Origin: Pontiella desulfatans
GTDB lineage: Bacteria; Verrucomicrobiota; Kiritimatiellia; Kiritimatiellales; Pontiellaceae
Direction: 5' to 3'
Assembly: GCA_029287275.1 (NCBI GenBank)
Contig: JARFRL010000162.1
Span: 1 to 5,422 of the forward strand
Length of the DNA stretch: 5,422 bases
Both the position numbers and the translations under genes were made by a program. The notes below the pieces were generated by a model, which saw only the letters and a list, made by a program, of their open reading frames with translations, searched no databases and was not told where the DNA came from. Shown here one piece after another: positions 5,066 through 5,422 of this stretch. Numbering within the stretch: position 1 is the first letter of the stretch; each line of letters begins with the position of its first letter.

Positions 5066-5422
5066 TTCCACTCTCATTTGCCAATGCGCCGAGCGCGGCT
5101 TGGTCGACGTCGGCGCCGTCGCGACGGACGCGGCGGTGGTGGTCGCCGATTTGTGCGAGGCCGCCCGCGACGGCGATCCGGTTTTGAAGCGGGCGTTCGC
5201 GGAAATCCACGCCTGCCACCCGCGCGCGGTGAAAGCGCTGTTCGACTTCGCGGGAAATCCGTTGCCTGAAGAGGTGGAGGTCGTGAACCATCGCGTCCCG
5301 ACACCTCGGGAAAGCGCCGAATCAACGCCGGAGTCCAAGCCGCCGGCCTGGTTTCCGGTCATCGATTACGATCGGTGCACGAGTTGCGGGCAATGCCATG
5401 AATTCTGCCTGTTCGGAGTCTA
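5052..5422 (+). CDS. Iron-sulfur protein: HdrA-N-like four-Cys module plus ferredoxin domain, 3'-truncated
   Basis: The frame is open from ATG 5052 to the window end (123 full codons, then TA, probably Tyr), with no stop. The gene overlaps the propeller gene by 14 bases in another frame, which suggests translational coupling; no strong ribosome binding site is visible. Residues 109-119 form CTSCGQCHEFC, the CxxCxxCxxxC pattern of a bacterial ferredoxin [4Fe-4S] site, preceded by IDYDRC and followed by LFGV. This part is a confident call. The N-terminus has CQC (10-12), VDV (18-20), DLCE (33-36) and HACHPRAVKALF (53-64). This order resembles the HdrA N-terminus (C.C, VDV, LC, ACSPR..E..F), where cysteines hold a cluster. 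That match is from memory and less certain. Pro-rich residues 82-99 link the halves. There is no signal peptide, so it is cytoplasmic. A second ferredoxin cluster may follow outside the window. The redox partner is unknown. Confidence 0.82.
   Translation, partial: MSRTNSTLICQCAERGLVDVGAVATDAAVVVADLCEAARDGDPVLKRAFAEIHACHPRAVKALFDFAGNPLPEEVEVVNHRVPTPRESAESTPESKPPAWFPVIDYDRCTSCGQCHEFCLFGV

Noticed and set aside
5078..5269. 63-codon + strand frame rich in Arg and Gly
   Set aside because: It is out of frame with the iron-sulfur gene at 5052, whose cysteine motifs are clear. The Arg/Gly-rich composition is typical of a shifted frame in GC-rich DNA.
3911..5362. 483-codon open frame on the minus strand
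   Set aside because: It runs opposite both the propeller gene and the iron-sulfur gene, which show real family motifs. The translation has no domain signature and is a product of GC-rich codon structure.

Overview
The window reads as chromosomal DNA of a Gram-negative (LPS-making) bacterium. The coding regions are GC-rich and the longest intergenic gap is clearly AT-richer. Three things together suggest the PVC superphylum (Lentisphaerae, Kiritimatiellae, Verrucomicrobia or Planctomycetes) or a close neighbour. They are an ompH/skp-lpxD pair not followed by fabZ/lpxA, a type III glutamine synthetase, and a secreted beta-propeller protein with the 'WRGP' start that is common in that group. This placement is an inference from gene style and is not proven by any single marker.

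Layout, all on the + strand. (1) Bases 1-380 hold the 3' part of an OmpH/Skp-type periplasmic chaperone gene. Three bases later comes a complete lpxD (384-1412), so the two form an envelope-biogenesis operon that enters the window from the left. (2) Bases 1413-1707 are a 295-base AT-rich gap without a gene. It holds a -24/-12 (sigma-54-like) promoter candidate at 1558-1574, several short perfect palindromes, and a GC-rich hairpin at 1666-1685 just before the ribosome binding site. (3) Bases 1708-3741 encode a complete type III glutamine synthetase (GSIII, GlnN family), followed by a strong intrinsic terminator at 3762-3792, so this is a stand-alone transcription unit. (4) After a possible sigma-70 type promoter (3834-3862) comes a secreted eight-repeat PQQ-like beta-propeller protein (3887-5065). 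(5) Its last 14 bases overlap the start of another gene (5052 to beyond 5422) that runs off the right edge. That gene has an N-terminal four-cysteine module resembling the N-terminus of HdrA (heterodisulfide reductase subunit A), then a Pro-rich linker and a ferredoxin-type CxxCxxCxxxC cluster.

How the genes work together: Skp and LpxD serve outer membrane protein folding and lipid A synthesis. GSIII assimilates ammonia, and its private leader looks like a regulated nitrogen promoter. The propeller protein and the iron-sulfur protein are translationally coupled, which suggests a shared role, but the sequence does not say which. The most interesting item is the truncated iron-sulfur protein. 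It is easy to miss because it has no stop codon inside the window.
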